Of a stretch of 64,000 nucleotides of DNA, positions 37,700-47,440 are shown piece after piece. Every line of letters starts with the position of its first letter. Position 1 is the stretch's first letter. A model generated the notes under the pieces. That model did no database searches. It was not told the DNA's origin and saw nothing but the letters and a program-made list of their open reading frames with translations. This DNA comes from VAZQ01 sp963763365 (GTDB taxonomy: Bacteria; Pseudomonadota; Alphaproteobacteria; Rhizobiales; Xanthobacteraceae), in contig CAVXOE010000011.1 of assembly GCA_963763365.1 (NCBI GenBank), forward strand, positions 372,001-436,000, written 5' to 3'. The position numbers and the translations under genes are program-made.

Positions 37700-39988
37700 A
37701 TGGACGCTCGCAATCACGATTACCCGCTGCAATTGGAAGATCAATATTCTTCCGAAGCGGACTATGGCCACGGGCCCGGCGCCGGCTCTTCCATCAACAT
37801 CGCCGAAATTCTCGAGACGCTGCGCCGAGGGTGGCGCTATCCCGTCTACGGATGCCTGATCGGTCTCGCGGTGGCGAGCACGTACGTCGTGCTGGCAAAA
37901 GTGCCGTACAAGAGCAGCGCGCGCATTCTGATCGACCGGAGCGTGAACCGCTATCTGCAGACCAACAAGATCATCGACCAGCCGACCTTCGATGAATCGG
38001 AGATCGCGAGCCAGGTCTACGTGCTGTCGTCGGACAGCGTTGTTGCTCCGGTTGTTCGATCGCTGAAGCTGGCGGAAGACAGCGAATTTGTCAGCCAGCG
38101 GGGCCTGGGCGGCGTCACGATCCTGGATCACCTCGCGAAACTGACGGACACCATCAAGAAAGTTTTCGGTTGGCATCCCGATCCGGCAGCCGACGGCGAC
38201 GCAAGTCGCGAACGAATGGCCGTTGAAGCCGTGCTCAAGCGGCTGACGGTCTTTCGCGAGGACGTTGCGAACGTCATCAGCGTCACGTTCGAATCGCAGG
38301 ATGCAAACAAAGCCGCCAACATCGCCAACGCGCTGGCCGACAGCTATATCGCGACCACTCTGGATGCCAAGCTCGCGTCGACCAAGGTCGTCGGCCAGTG
38401 GTTGCAGGACCGGCTGACCGAACTGCAAGCCCAGGCGACCGAGGCCGAGCGGGCGTTGCTGGACTACAAAGTGGCCAACAAGCTGCCGACCGACAGCAGG
38501 GGTACGCAGAACAACGAACTGCTGGCGAATCTGCGGACCCAATTGGCGAATGCCCGTCTCGCCGTCGCGGAAGCCAAAGAGCGGCTCGACCTCATTCAGC
38601 GAGCGGGCGGTGAAGGCGTATTGGCGGCGATCGGAACCGATGCGTTGACTCAATCCAACCAGAGTCCGGCAAGATCAATTTCGCCCTCAACAACAGCGAC
38701 CTCGTGCGGCTTCGCGCGCAATATCGGGACCTGTCGGCAAGAGTGACCGACATGGAGTCGCGCGTCGGCCCGAAGCACGGCGCCGTGGTGAAGCTTCAGG
38801 AGGCAGATGGACACGCTGCAGGCGGCCATCAACGTCGAAGAAAAGCGCCTCTCGGATGTCTACGTCAGCGAATATCAAATCGCCAAGGCGCGAGAGGCCG
38901 AACTCTCTGCCAGCGTGGCGCAGTTGGCCGGAGAGAGCGGCGTCAACAATCAAGCTCTGATCCGAATGCGCGAACTCGAAAGTTCCGCCGAAACTCTGCG
39001 CAATCTGTACAACAGCTCTTTGCAGAAATTCAAAGAGGTCAATACGATTCAAACGGAGTCCATGCCGGTCCAGAATGCTCGCATCATCACGAGGGCCGCG
39101 CCGCCGCTCTACAAGAGCTCCAAGAAGATGCTGGCGATCCTGGCAGGAAGCACGGTGTTCGGCCTCCTGTTGGGATGCGGCGCCGTCATGGCACGGGAAT
39201 GGGTGGTCGATGTCTTCCGCACGGCCAAGGCGGTGGAGCAGGTCAGCGACAGGAAATGCGTGATCCTGCCGAAGATCGAAACAAAATCGACTTTGATCGA
39301 AGAGTTTGTGCTCGACGCGCCCTATTCCCGCTTCACCGAGACGTTCCGCGATATCAAGGCACTGATCGATGCGGCACCCAGCGGACCTGGCGCCAAGATC
39401 ATCGGTATCGTGTCCTCGGTGCCCGACGAGGGCAAGACGATCGTCGCCTCCAACCTGGCATCCCTGATTGTCGCCTCATCGGGCGCGCGGACTCTCGTCA
39501 TCGACAGTGATCTTCACCTCCGGAAATTGACCGCCATGTTGGCGCCCAAAGCGAGCGAGGGGGTCATCGACGCACTGGAAAAGCCAGCCCGGCTCTCCGA
39601 GCTTGTCGTCAGGCGTCCGCGCTCGGGACTGGATGTCCTGCCGTGTCCCTTCCCCTCCCGTATTCCCAACGCCGCCGAACTGCTCGGGTCAGCCGAGATG
39701 GAGCAGCTGTTGGCCTTTGCGCGGAAATCCTACGACTACATTATCATCGAGATCGCGCCGATCATGTCGGTGGTCGACGTGAAGACGATCGAGCGGTTTA
39801 TTGACGTGTTCGTATTCGTCGTGGAATGGGGCCAGACCAAGCGAAGCCTCGTCCAGGATGCTCTCTCCGAGGCTCACGCCATTCGTGATCGCCTCGTGGG
39901 CGTGGTCCTCAACAAGGCAGATCCAGACGCTTTGCGGAATATGGAATCCTATAAAGGCGACAAGTTCCGGCATTATTACCAAGATTGA
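37700..39988 (+). CDS. Wzc/ExoP-type polysaccharide co-polymerase with BY-kinase domain, two compensating frameshifts
   Basis: 762 residues when read through a missing base near 38665 and an extra G near 38797. An N-terminal Wzz domain (INIAEILETLRRGWRYPVYG, then IGLAVASTYVVL) is followed by long coiled-coil segments, a second transmembrane helix (ILAGSTVFGLLLGCGAVMA) and a cytoplasmic BY-kinase. Walker A is SSVPDEGKTIVASN and A' is LVIDSDLHL. Walker B reads YIIIEIAPI, with Glu where Asp is usual and Ala replacing the first Pro. The C-terminus has only three tyrosines (SYKGDKFRHYYQD). It controls chain length and couples Wzy to the outer-membrane channel. Confidence 0.82.
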
Positions 39989-40177
39989 ACCGAACAGGGC
40001 CCAACGCCACGTGTTGGTGCCTGTCGCGGCGGTGGCATAGCCGCGGCGCCACCGCAAGTGTGCTCGCTCACGCTCCGATATTCGCCCGTGCGCTCCGGCG
40101 CGACATTTACCTCAAACGAACTGTTCAGTTGCTTCGGGTCGTCACCCGCTGCGAGATACAACGCCTAAGTTCATCTT

Positions 40178-40198
40178 GCCGGCGCTGACGCCGGTTTT
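40178..40198 (+). terminator. hairpin followed by T-run between the co-polymerase and ugd
   Basis: CCGGCG (40179-40184), loop CTGA, CGCCGG (40189-40194) and TTTT form a compact terminator-like hairpin. It ends about 20 bases before the ugd start, so it could end the co-polymerase transcript or act as an attenuator for ugd. The T tract is short. Confidence 0.4.
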
Positions 40199-40218
40199 GA
40201 AGGCGAGTGAGGACATCC

Positions 40219-41577
40219 ATGCGCATCGTCATGATCGGTTCCGGCTATGTCGGTCTCGTGTCAGGTGCCTGCTTCGCGGAGTTCGGTCATCATGTGACAT
40301 GCGTCGACAAGGACGCCGAGAAGGTCGCGGCGCTGACGCAGGGCCGTATTCCGATCTACGAGCCCGGCCTTGCCGAGCTCGTTGCCGCCAATATGAAGCA
40401 TCTCCGACTGTCCTTCGCCACCGACCTCGCCGCGGTTCGCAGAGCCGACGCGGTGTTCATTGCGGTCGGAACGCCGTCCCGGCGCGGCGATGGCCATGCC
40501 GACCTTTCATTCGTCTACGCGGCGGCACGCGAGTTCGCCCCCTATCTGTCCGACACGGCGGTGGTGGTCACGAAATCGACCGTCCCGGTCGGCACCGGCG
40601 ATGAAGTCGAGCGCATCCTGCGCGAAACGCGGCCTGACCTCGACGTTGCGGTGGTATCAAATCCCGAATTTCTGCGGGAGGGCGCAGCGATTCAGGACTT
40701 CAAGCATCCCGATCGCATCGTCGTCGGGACCGACGATCCGCGCGCCCGGGACGTGCTCGCCGAGATCTATCGTCCGCTCTATCTCAACGCGGCGCCGATC
40801 CTCTTCACCGGACGCCGCTCGGCCGAACTGATCAAATACGCCGCCAACAGCTTTCTCGCCACGAAGATCACCTTCATCAACGAGATGGCGGACCTGTGCG
40901 AGAAGGTCGGCGCCGACGTGCAGGAGATTGCGCGTGGGATCGGTCTCGACAACCGGATCGGCTCGAAATTCCTGCACGCCGGCCCGGGTTATGGCGGTTC
41001 CTGCTTGCCCAAAGACACGCTTGCGCTCGTCAAGACGGCGCAAGATCACGGCACCGCGCTGCGCATCGTCGAAACCATCGTGACCGTCAACGATCAGCGC
41101 AAGCGCGCCATGGCACGCAAGGTGTGCACCGCGCTCGGCGGTCCGATCCGCGGGAAGACCATCGCGGTTCTCGGCCTGACATTCAAACCGAACACAGACG
41201 ACATGCGCGAGGCGCCGTCGGTCGCGCTCATCACGGCGCTTGAGGATCTCGGGGCGACAGTCCGGGCCTACGATCCTGTGGGGATGGCGCAAGCGAGGGC
41301 TATGATTCCCGAAATCACGTTCTGCGATGGGGCGTATGCAGCGGCCGAGGGCGCGCATGCGCTGGTGATCGTCACCGAATGGGAGGAGTTCCGGGCACTC
41401 GATTTCGACCGGCTCAAGAAAGTCATGGCGACGCCGGTGCTGGTCGATCTCAAGAACGTGTACCAGCCCGGAGAACTGAGCCGGGCGGGCTTCCGCTACG
41501 AAGGCATCGGCCGGCCATCACTCCCCTCGGAGCCTGACGCGATCGAAACGAACCTGCGCGAACGGTCCGTCGCCTAG
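40219..41577 (+). CDS. ugd: UDP-glucose 6-dehydrogenase
   Basis: 452 residues. The start MRIVMIGSGYVGLVSG at 40219 has a ribosome site (TGAGGA, 7 bases away) and is preferred to the upstream in-frame ATG at 40207. Rossmann motif GSGYVG; the catalytic Cys262 is in GPGYGGSCLPKD; TFKPNTDDMREAPS marks the C-terminal UDP-binding domain. It makes UDP-glucuronic acid, which supplies an acidic residue to the polysaccharide. The length is normal. A hairpin lies just upstream. Confidence 0.95.
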   Translation: MRIVMIGSGYVGLVSGACFAEFGHHVTCVDKDAEKVAALTQGRIPIYEPGLAELVAANMKHLRLSFATDLAAVRRADAVFIAVGTPSRRGDGHADLSFVYAAAREFAPYLSDTAVVVTKSTVPVGTGDEVERILRETRPDLDVAVVSNPEFLREGAAIQDFKHPDRIVVGTDDPRARDVLAEIYRPLYLNAAPILFTGRRSAELIKYAANSFLATKITFINEMADLCEKVGADVQEIARGIGLDNRIGSKFLHAGPGYGGSCLPKDTLALVKTAQDHGTALRIVETIVTVNDQRKRAMARKVCTALGGPIRGKTIAVLGLTFKPNTDDMREAPSVALITALEDLGATVRAYDPVGMAQARAMIPEITFCDGAYAAAEGAHALVIVTEWEEFRALDFDRLKKVMATPVLVDLKNVYQPGELSRAGFRYEGIGRPSLPSEPDAIETNLRERSVA

Positions 41578-41606
41578 TCAAGGTCAGATAGTGGGGGCGC
41601 CAGTTG

Positions 41607-43817
41607 TTACCGCGGCTTGGCCGGCTGCTCGGCAAGCTGCGCGCGCGCTTCGGCTTGACGCCGGCTCTTTGACGGGGGCGCTGGGCTTGGCGGCGCTTCC
41701 TGCGGCAGCGGAGCGGTGGCCATCACTTCTGGCACGCACTCGTGGAAGAAGCTTCCGTTGGCGCCTTCAACGCGTTCCAGGCACTGGGCAGGATCGGTAA
41801 TCGGGCCATCGATCGTGAAATCGTATGCCTGCCCCTTGATGACCAGCGCATAGCGGCCGGCGGGCAACGTGAAGTCCGGGCTCTCCGGTCGCAGCAGTAC
41901 CATGTCCTTGTTCTGATCGACCGGTGCAACGCGGAAGTCCAAAGCGACGTTGCGAATCGTCCAGGCATCCCCTGCCGCCGTCGGATCGACCACTGCCCGC
42001 TTGACCTTGGCAACGACGCGGATCGGGACGCGTTCGGAGATGTTTTCCGCCACGTCGCGCCGGAATACCACGAACGCGACGTGTCCGTCGGACACGGTCG
42101 TGCGGCTTGGCCGCGCAATCGCTGCGGACATCGCTATCCGGTGATCCGGCACTTGGCCCGGCAGCGCTTCGAGCTCGAACAACTTGCCGCGATTGATGGC
42201 ATAGACTCCGTAGAGTTCCGGTAGCGGAAACCTCAAGTCTTGCAGCCTCGCGAGGGAGAACCGGGGCAGGATTCCAGTTGGCCTTGAGGCAGCGGCTTCG
42301 GCGACCGGTGCATTGTCCTGGAATAACCGAAGCGTTGGCGCTCCCGCGTACGGCTCCCCCACGCGCGAGTGGACGAAGTAGGCGCCGGCCGCTCCGACTG
42401 CGACCGCCAGGAGTCCGGCGAGGCAGGCAATGGCGAGGGGCCGCGCTCTGGAGCGCGGCGGCTCGGCGGACGTCTCTGCTTGAGCATGCTCCTGGTCAGC
42501 GCCGGCAATCCATCGGTCGTGCGCGGCGGTGGACACCTGCTCTCGTTGCGGTGCGCCGGAAACGGCGCTTTCGCGCCGATCGGGCCGCGTCGTCAGAGAC
42601 GCCAATCTGGCTTCGTATGCGTCATCGCGAACCTGGCGCTCGCGTCGCCCAAAATGCTTGGCGCGGCCGCCAGCGTCTCCGGCGGCGTCAGCGAGATTGG
42701 TCGCGGGCATGTGATGCCGGCAAAGGTCGTGATCTGCAGCCTTGGCATCGATATCGCGGCATTCGTGCCGGTCGAGTTCGCGCGAATCGTCGTCAAGGTG
42801 ATTCGTGGTCCAATCCGGCGACTGGTCGGCACGGATTGCATTCCGATGATTTTCAGGGTGGCGGCGATCCCTGGAACGGTCGCCGGCGGGCTGTGCAGCC
42901 CGGGCGGAGCGCGCACCTTGACGTTCCAGTTCGGCACCGAACGGCGCGTCCTCTCGCGAGAACTCCGAGGCTGCGCGTCCCTCGGGATGGATATCCTGCC
43001 GATGAAAATCGCCGTCTGCGTCATGGAGCCTATGCTCCATCTGCCTGCCGATTTCATGGGTCAGCTCGGCCAGACTGTGCTTGATCGCTGCAATCTCGGT
43101 GTCGGCTGCGCCGCCTTCGCGAGTGCCGGTGTCGCGCTCAAGCCCGTCAAAGCGACTCGGGGTCGAGTCCGAATGCCCGGTCGTGCCGGGAGCCTGCCAA
43201 CCATGCTCGAAGCCGTGCTGGCGCCTGGAATAGTCGTCGGCGAAGCCCCGCGCCGGCTCCACGCGCATTCCTCGACCTTCGGGATTGCGGACGGGCAGGA
43301 TCTCGTCCAATCCGCCTCTCACGAACGGCGGGGCCGCGGGCCGCGAGGCCTCTTTGTTGACGCCAGCGGCGCGCCTTGCCGGCGGGATATCGCTTCGGCG
43401 AGGACCTTCCGTGTCGGAGAGCTTGCGTTCCGCCCGCCTGCCGACTTCCCGGGAGAGTTCGGTCAGGCACTGCTTGAGCGTTGCAATCTCGGCATTGGCA
43501 GCGCGGTTCCCGCGCCGGTCGAGTTCGCGCGCCAGTTCGTCAACGCGTCTCGTGATCGAAACCAAATGCTCAGCAGCTTGGATTTGTTCGTGCGCGTCCT
43601 CGAAGCGACGCGTCGCCACGGATCGGTCGCCGCCGGGATTCGCAGCCCGCTCCCTGCGGGTATCTCCTTGATGCGGCCGGTTGGCCGGCGTGGAGGCGGG
43701 TCTGGCCGGATGATCGGGCTTTCGGCCGAAGCGCGTGCCTGAGCGGCCGGCATCTTCGGGCGCCATGTTCTGGGGCCGCGGCCGCTTATCGTTCGTTTGC
43801 CAGAAGCGATTGTTCAT
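41607..43817 (-). CDS. large hypothetical single-pass membrane protein with internal repeat
   Basis: 736 residues, not a recognised family. The N-terminal ~455 residues are charged, low-complexity and probably cytoplasmic. They contain two related units at residues 91-151 and 222-283, each with a heptad-like segment (AEIATLKQCLTELSREVGRR and TEIAAIKHSLAELTHEIGRQ). One transmembrane segment lies at 460-482, then a ~250-residue periplasmic domain with beta-rich sequence (FRRDVAENISERVPIRVVAK). The C-terminus is Pro/Gln rich. Its position between ugd and the outer-membrane protein suggests a link with surface polysaccharide. A long plus-strand frame (42369-43742) is a shadow. Confidence 0.6.
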   Translation of the reverse strand: MNNRFWQTNDKRPRPQNMAPEDAGRSGTRFGRKPDHPARPASTPANRPHQGDTRRERAANPGGDRSVATRRFEDAHEQIQAAEHLVSITRRVDELARELDRRGNRAANAEIATLKQCLTELSREVGRRAERKLSDTEGPRRSDIPPARRAAGVNKEASRPAAPPFVRGGLDEILPVRNPEGRGMRVEPARGFADDYSRRQHGFEHGWQAPGTTGHSDSTPSRFDGLERDTGTREGGAADTEIAAIKHSLAELTHEIGRQMEHRLHDADGDFHRQDIHPEGRAASEFSREDAPFGAELERQGARSARAAQPAGDRSRDRRHPENHRNAIRADQSPDWTTNHLDDDSRELDRHECRDIDAKAADHDLCRHHMPATNLADAAGDAGGRAKHFGRRERQVRDDAYEARLASLTTRPDRRESAVSGAPQREQVSTAAHDRWIAGADQEHAQAETSAEPPRSRARPLAIACLAGLLAVAVGAAGAYFVHSRVGEPYAGAPTLRLFQDNAPVAEAAASRPTGILPRFSLARLQDLRFPLPELYGVYAINRGKLFELEALPGQVPDHRIAMSAAIARPSRTTVSDGHVAFVVFRRDVAENISERVPIRVVAKVKRAVVDPTAAGDAWTIRNVALDFRVAPVDQNKDMVLLRPESPDFTLPAGRYALVIKGQAYDFTIDGPITDPAQCLERVEGANGSFFHECVPEVMATAPLPQEAPPSPAPPSKSRRQAEARAQLAEQPAKPR

Positions 43818-44170
43818 CCCCGCACCATGATCTGACCACCGAGAGTGCGGGAGCCGAATGGCTCGCGCTACTCAGATCCTAACAGGCGATGACGATTGCT
43901 CGATCCCCTGCTCCCCAGGAGCGAATTTCTTCCTGTTACAGTAAATGAACCGTTAATCCCGCTGCCGAAAAATCACTCACACCGCGGTGCGAGCGAAATG
44001 CGCGAAGCACGAGTTCGTGAACGCCGCGGCGGACCGTGGTCTCCGGCTTGCGTGCCTTTTTGGTCACACCCGCCAACAATTTGAAGATTTGGAAAATTTT
44101 CTGTTAATCGAAACCATTCGACAATGTCTGCGCGTTAGCTCGGTTCGTAGGGGAGCTTCGGGGGATCACG
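43818..44170. other. 353-base region before the outer-membrane protein gene
   Basis: It separates divergent genes. The last ~90 bases (about 44080-44170) are AT-rich (TTTGGAAAATTTTCTGTTAATC), typical of a promoter for the highly expressed Omp gene at 44171, whose ribosome site GGGGGA is at 44160-44165. I see no protein gene or clear hairpin. Confidence 0.4.
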
Positions 44171-44926
44171 ATGCGCAAGACTCTTTTGGGCACTACAGCG
44201 TCTTTGGCGATGATCATGAGCGCGCATGCGGCCGATCTCCCCATGCCGCAGGTCATGGTGTACGTACCGCCTGCCTTCAATTGGACCGGGATTTACATCG
44301 GCGGTCATGTCGGGGCGTCGACGCCGCAACGCGCCTGGAACGACACCATGTACGGCGCCGATTTTACCAGCGGCACCCGAGACGTGTTTGTCGGGGGCAC
44401 CCAGTTCGGCGCCAACTTCCAGTTCGATCGCTTCGTCGTAGGCATCGAATGGGACCTCGACTACATGAAGAACAACAGCAATTATGACGACGGAGTGCTC
44501 ATTCCCGCGCTCGGACATCGCTTCCTCGTATCATCCTCCAACCATTGGAGCTCCAGTCTGGCGGCCCGCTTCGGCGTGGCCTTCGATCGCGTGCTGCTCT
44601 ACGGGAAGGCCGGCGTCGGTTTCGTCGGCAATAGTTGGATCACGATTACCGATCAGACCACCGGCGGGACGATCACCAGCAGCAACAACATGACGACCGG
44701 CTGGCTTGCCGGCGCCGGCGTCGAGTGGGCATTCGGAGAATTCATCAACACCTGGACGATGAAGCTCGAATACAACTACCTGGGCGTTGGAAGCTGGACC
44801 TACACCGTGCCGACGAACGCGAAATTCCTGGCCGGTGACACCTTCAGCGCCAACAGAGACGTGCAGACCCTCAAACTTGGCTTCAATTTTCTGTTCAATG
44901 GGCCGAATCGGAACAAGTACTACTGA
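44171..44926 (+). CDS. outer-membrane beta-barrel protein (Omp25/RopB-like)
   Basis: 251 residues. A signal peptide (MRKTLLGTTASLAMIMSAHAA) is followed by FNWTGIYIGGHVGAS, the common opening of rhizobial Omp25/RopB/Omp31 proteins, and alternating hydrophobic strands with many Gly, Asn and Trp. It ends in a strand (DVQTLKLGFNFLFN) though a short polar tail follows. It forms a small outer-membrane beta-barrel, structural or adhesive. The gene stands alone with its own promoter region. Confidence 0.85.
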   Translation: MRKTLLGTTASLAMIMSAHAADLPMPQVMVYVPPAFNWTGIYIGGHVGASTPQRAWNDTMYGADFTSGTRDVFVGGTQFGANFQFDRFVVGIEWDLDYMKNNSNYDDGVLIPALGHRFLVSSSNHWSSSLAARFGVAFDRVLLYGKAGVGFVGNSWITITDQTTGGTITSSNNMTTGWLAGAGVEWAFGEFINTWTMKLEYNYLGVGSWTYTVPTNAKFLAGDTFSANRDVQTLKLGFNFLFNGPNRNKYY

Positions 44927-45229
44927 CCGCTCGCCGTCGTATTTCGCGAGCCGATGCCCCTGCTCCGGAACACGCCAGCTCCGGGGCCGCTTTCTCGAAA
45001 AAATTGCACGCACGGATCGGGGTGACTGCTCCAGGCCCGGCCAGGACGTCCCAACCTGCCCAGCTCTGGCGGCGCATTTAAGGTTACCAACCACGACATC
45101 CTGACATCTGGGCGCCGATCGCTTGGCAGGCGATGGCCTTCGTCTTGCAGAGTGGACCGCGGTCAGTAGTTTCCGATTGGGAATGTCCCATTTTGGTCGG
45201 AACTATTCAGGAATGGGACAGCGTGCGTG
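44927..45229. other. 303-base intergenic region upstream of the sugar transferase
   Basis: No coding frame looks real. The 5' part should hold the end of the Omp transcript and the 3' part (about 45165-45229) the promoter and leader of the sugar transferase. I could not identify a definite terminator or -35/-10 pair. Confidence 0.35.
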
Positions 45230-46675
45230 ATGAGTACTGCTTCGCACAGCTTCGATACCGGCATCGCCGCACGGCAAGCAGCCGTATTGCGCGTGATCGT
45301 CGGGTTCCTCCTGGGGGCCTCGGACGCCGCAGCGATTGTCCTTCTCTCGGCCGGTACCGGAATTCTCTACCATCAGGTTCTCTACGGCGAGTCCGGTCCG
45401 ATTCATCTGTTCGTGCAGATCGGCGTGCTCACGGCATGGCTGTTCGCTGTCATCAACGTCTATCGATCGGAGTATTCGGTCCTCAGTTATCTCGAATTCA
45501 AGCGGCACCCCGAGCGAATCGTCCGCCATTGGAACATCACCTTTATCGGACTCATCGTTCTCGCCTTCCTGACCAAGACGACCGACGTGCATTCGCGCGG
45601 CTGGCTGATCCTGTTCTATCTGAGCGGCATCCCGGTCCTCATGATGGTCCACGCGCTCTTCGTGCGTGCCGTATCGGCCGCAAGTGAAGTCGGACTGATT
45701 GCGACCAAGCGCCTGTTCCTGGTTGGGACCGAAGCCGAAGTCAGGCAGTTCGTGCAGCGCTACCGGATCTGGGAACTCGGCCTGGAGATCGTCGGCACTG
45801 CGCATCTGCGTTGGTCCGACAAAACTCCTGAAGGCGAAAGGCGATTTGCCCAGGATCTCAGAGCCGCCGTAAGCAGCGCCCGCGCCGAAGACCTCGATGG
45901 CGTCTTTGTTGTCGTGCCTTGGAATGAACGAGCGATCATCGATCGTTGCGTCGAGGCCTTCATGACGATTCCGGCTTCGGTATATCTCGCTCCCGAACGC
46001 CTTCTGGATCGGTTCGAAAGTGCCGCGATCGAACAGATCGGGCCGATCGCAAGTCTGCACCTTCTGCGGCCGCCGCTGTCGCTGTCGGCAATTCTCATGA
46101 AGAGATTGTTCGACACGGTGCTTGCGGGTACCGGCCTCATCGTGCTGTCGCCCCTTCTGATCTTGGTCGCGATCCTGATCAAGCTTGACAGTCCGGGGCC
46201 GGTGTTCTTTCGGCAGCGCCGCCACGGATTCAATCAGAAGCATTTCAGGATTATCAAGTTCCGCACGATGACGACCCTCGACGACGGCCCGGCGGTCCGC
46301 CAGGCCTCGCGCGAAGACGCTCGGGTCACCCGGCTCGGGCGATTTCTACGGCGCTGGAACATTGATGAACTGCCCCAGCTCGTGAATGTGGTCGCGGGCA
46401 ACATGTCGCTCGTGGGGCCGCGGCCCCATGCGCTTGCGCATGATGAGAGCTGGGGGATGGGTATCGCGCTCTACGCCCGGCGCCACAACGTCAGGCCCGG
46501 CATCACCGGCTGGGCGCAGATCCACGGATTTCGTGGCAGCGTCGACACCGACGATCAATTGCTGAGCCGTGTCGAGTACGATTTGTACTACATCGACAAT
46601 TGGTCGCTCTGGCTCGACGTGCGTATCCTGTTTGCAACGGTGTTCTTCCCGAAGGCGTACGAGAACGCTTACTAG
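45230..46675 (+). CDS. polyprenyl-phosphate sugar-1-phosphate transferase (WcaJ/ExoY-type)
   Basis: About 481 residues from ATG 45230 (an adjacent in-frame GTG at 45227 is possible). Four to five N-terminal helices and a CoA_binding_3-like domain precede a bacterial sugar transferase domain: LMKRLFDTVLAGTGLIVLSP, KFRTM, RRWNIDELPQLVNVVAGNMS, GPRPHAL and RPGITGWAQIHGFRG. It loads the first sugar phosphate, probably glucose or galactose, onto undecaprenyl phosphate to start the repeat unit. It closes the polysaccharide locus. Confidence 0.92.
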   Translation: MSTASHSFDTGIAARQAAVLRVIVGFLLGASDAAAIVLLSAGTGILYHQVLYGESGPIHLFVQIGVLTAWLFAVINVYRSEYSVLSYLEFKRHPERIVRHWNITFIGLIVLAFLTKTTDVHSRGWLILFYLSGIPVLMMVHALFVRAVSAASEVGLIATKRLFLVGTEAEVRQFVQRYRIWELGLEIVGTAHLRWSDKTPEGERRFAQDLRAAVSSARAEDLDGVFVVVPWNERAIIDRCVEAFMTIPASVYLAPERLLDRFESAAIEQIGPIASLHLLRPPLSLSAILMKRLFDTVLAGTGLIVLSPLLILVAILIKLDSPGPVFFRQRRHGFNQKHFRIIKFRTMTTLDDGPAVRQASREDARVTRLGRFLRRWNIDELPQLVNVVAGNMSLVGPRPHALAHDESWGMGIALYARRHNVRPGITGWAQIHGFRGSVDTDDQLLSRVEYDLYYIDNWSLWLDVRILFATVFFPKAYENAY

Positions 46676-46844
46676 CGACGCCGGTTCGGAGCATGCGAAA
46701 TCGTCAGGCGCACGCCGACTGACCTTTGCGCACGGCGTGCGCTTTTGCCGCGGCGCCTCCCGGCGAATTAGGGTTATTCCCTCATTCTTGTGGCCCCACC
46801 TCATTGCTTTGACTAACCACGGTCGAACGAAAAGGACCGTCGTC

Positions 46845-47126
46845 ATGGCGAAGCAACAAGACTCTCTGGCGATACAAGACGTCCTGGACCCAGTGCGGAA
46901 AACCGTCAGACGCATGTCTGCGAGCCGCAACTATCCAGCGGGCGTCACCGGCGTCGACGGCAAAGACGCGGCTGAGGACCACGCAATTCGGGATGATGCG
47001 TTCCACGCGACCAGGCTGCGCCCGCTGTCGCGGCCTTTTGCACTTTGGATATTGATCCTGGCGTTCTGGGTTTCGATCGGCATGATTGTGTCTGCAGCGG
47101 CCGTGACCGTGACGTTTCTAGCCTAG
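46845..47126 (+). CDS. small single-pass membrane protein
   Basis: 93 residues starting MAKQQDSLAIQDVLDP, with a ribosome site (AAAGGA, about 9 bases upstream). The longer frame back to 46569 overlaps the transferase gene and is not credible. A hydrophilic N-terminal ~65 residues precede one C-terminal transmembrane helix (FALWILILAFWVSIGMIVSAAA), so the bulk may face the cytoplasm. I do not recognise a family. It probably follows the sugar transferase in one transcript. Confidence 0.6.
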   Translation: MAKQQDSLAIQDVLDPVRKTVRRMSASRNYPAGVTGVDGKDAAEDHAIRDDAFHATRLRPLSRPFALWILILAFWVSIGMIVSAAAVTVTFLA

Positions 47127-47440
47127 TCGCCGATCATAGGGCCTTAGCTGTTACCCTGCGGCGAACGCCTTCCGGGCATCCGAAAACGTCGAGGCATTCG
47201 TCGCTCTCCACTCGGACTCGCTACGGAAAACTCTACCCATTAAACGAACAAGGGTGCGTACTCAGCCGGTCGGGTCAGGACAACTCCACCGACGGACGTC
47301 CCATTTGTCCTGCCGCAGCAGTTGTAACGCTGTACGGACGCTTTAGCGCAAGGCCCCGCCTGCAAGCGATGGGACTGCGCCACACGCCGACAACCGCGTG
47401 ATGTAAAGCCTTCGGTCCTTATCGCCCTCACATGGCCTCG
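47127..47440. other. 314-base intergenic region
   Basis: Convergent ends of the small membrane protein (plus) and the acyl-CoA dehydrogenase (minus). I see no convincing small gene, terminator hairpin with T-run, or repeat. Confidence 0.35.

Noticed and set aside
23368..39988. Programmed frameshifting as the explanation for the broken frames
   Set aside because: Sixteen sites in seven unrelated genes, with no slippery heptamer and downstream structure, do not fit programmed recoding; errors or decay are simpler.
42369..43742. 457-residue open frame on the plus strand opposite the large hypothetical membrane protein
   Set aside because: It has no credible motif or ribosome site and is opposite the 736-residue gene, which has a clear transmembrane segment and internal repeat. 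High GC produces long antisense frames.
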